From Flavobacterium cheongpyeongense (GTDB taxonomy: Bacteria; Bacteroidota; Bacteroidia; Flavobacteriales; Flavobacteriaceae), in contig NZ_QJHK01000011.1 in the NCBI RefSeq assembly GCF_003202435.1, positions 92,879 to 156,878 on the forward strand: 64,000 nucleotides of DNA. The letters are read 5' to 3'. Below, piece after piece: positions 63,789-64,000 of this stretch. The first letter of the stretch is position 1; each line of letters opens with the position of its first letter. A model generated the notes under the pieces. The model made no database searches, was not told where the DNA came from, and saw only the letters and a program-made list of their open reading frames with translations. The translations under genes and the position numbers were made by a program.

Positions 63789-64000
63789 CTATTTAAAGAT
63801 TACTTTTTTGGTTGTCTGGTAACCATTGTCCAAAACTACTTTTACCAGTAAAACCTGATGAGCAAATGGAAGATTCTCAATCAACAGCTGAAGATTATTT
63901 ACATCCTCTTTCTGGTATAATTGTTTTCCGGTTATGTCATAAATAAACACCTTCTCAATATTCTCAACTGTCGAATTCACTGTAATATTCTTATTCTGAA
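63789..64000 (-). CDS. C-terminal end of a T9SS cargo protein (partial)
   Basis: The frame is open to the window edge, reading QNKNITVNSTVENIEKVFIY and onward. Its last 70 residues, with VFIYDITGKQLYQKEDVNN and the ending GYQTTKKVIFK, are a type A T9SS sorting domain. The body of the protein lies outside the window, so the product cannot be named. Confidence 0.75.
   Translation of the reverse strand, partial: QNKNITVNSTVENIEKVFIYDITGKQLYQKEDVNNLQLLIENLPFAHQVLLVKVVLDNGYQTTKKVIFK

Overview
This window looks like a chromosomal segment of a Flavobacterium-type Bacteroidota. It is AT-rich and carries a SusC/SusD polysaccharide utilization locus, several proteins with type IX secretion (T9SS) C-terminal sorting domains, Bacteroidota-style TAnnTTTG promoter boxes and flavobacterial palindromic intergenic repeats. 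No rRNA, tRNA or CRISPR array was seen.

Region 1 (1-26.1 kb) is a polysaccharide utilization locus read on the minus strand. In order of transcription it encodes SusC, SusD, a surface-glycan-binding-type lipoprotein, GH2 (beta-galactosidase type), GH31 (alpha-xylosidase type), GH97 (inverting, SusB type), GH39, GH3, a BACON-GH5 lipoprotein, a second GH5 lipoprotein, a second GH2 and an SGNH acetylesterase cut by the window edge. The mix of GH5_4-like endoglucanases, GH31, GH3 and GH2 fits xyloglucan or a related decorated beta-glucan; this is inference. Two tandem Nudix-type regulators with degenerate Nudix boxes are divergent from susC. Their C-terminal DNA-binding halves are almost identical, while their sensor halves have drifted.

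Region 2 (26.2-37.3 kb) holds lepA; a three-gene minus-strand operon (Lgt-like membrane enzyme, multi-cysteine radical SAM protein resembling the Tes lipid-coupling family, tiny membrane protein); a WYL regulator; a DinB-like protein; pfkB; and a 1351-residue adhesin-like T9SS protein.

Region 3 (37.3-43.9 kb) is accessory DNA. It contains an array of small plus-strand genes, mostly lipoproteins or secreted proteins, separated by about 120-160 bp imperfect repeats. Cassette starts and ends are reverse complements of each other, as in integron gene cassettes, but no integrase gene is present here. The region also has a GC-rich hairpin repeat, genes broken by single in-frame stops, a terminal fragment resembling an insertion sequence that also occurs inside the PUL, a MITE-like nested inverted repeat and a candidate Flavo-1 RNA.

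Region 4 (43.9-64 kb) is mostly core genome: thiL, a LuxR-type response regulator with its TPR histidine kinase, a short secreted peptide with an exact 15-residue duplication, a LytTR regulator lacking the phospho-acceptor Asp, glycyl-tRNA synthetase, a TPR/T9SS protein, comF, a secreted metalloprotease, ribF, a membrane protein, bioB, a heavily decayed cupin/JmjC-like pseudogene, a 1280-residue delta-60 repeat protein and the C-terminal end of another T9SS cargo protein.
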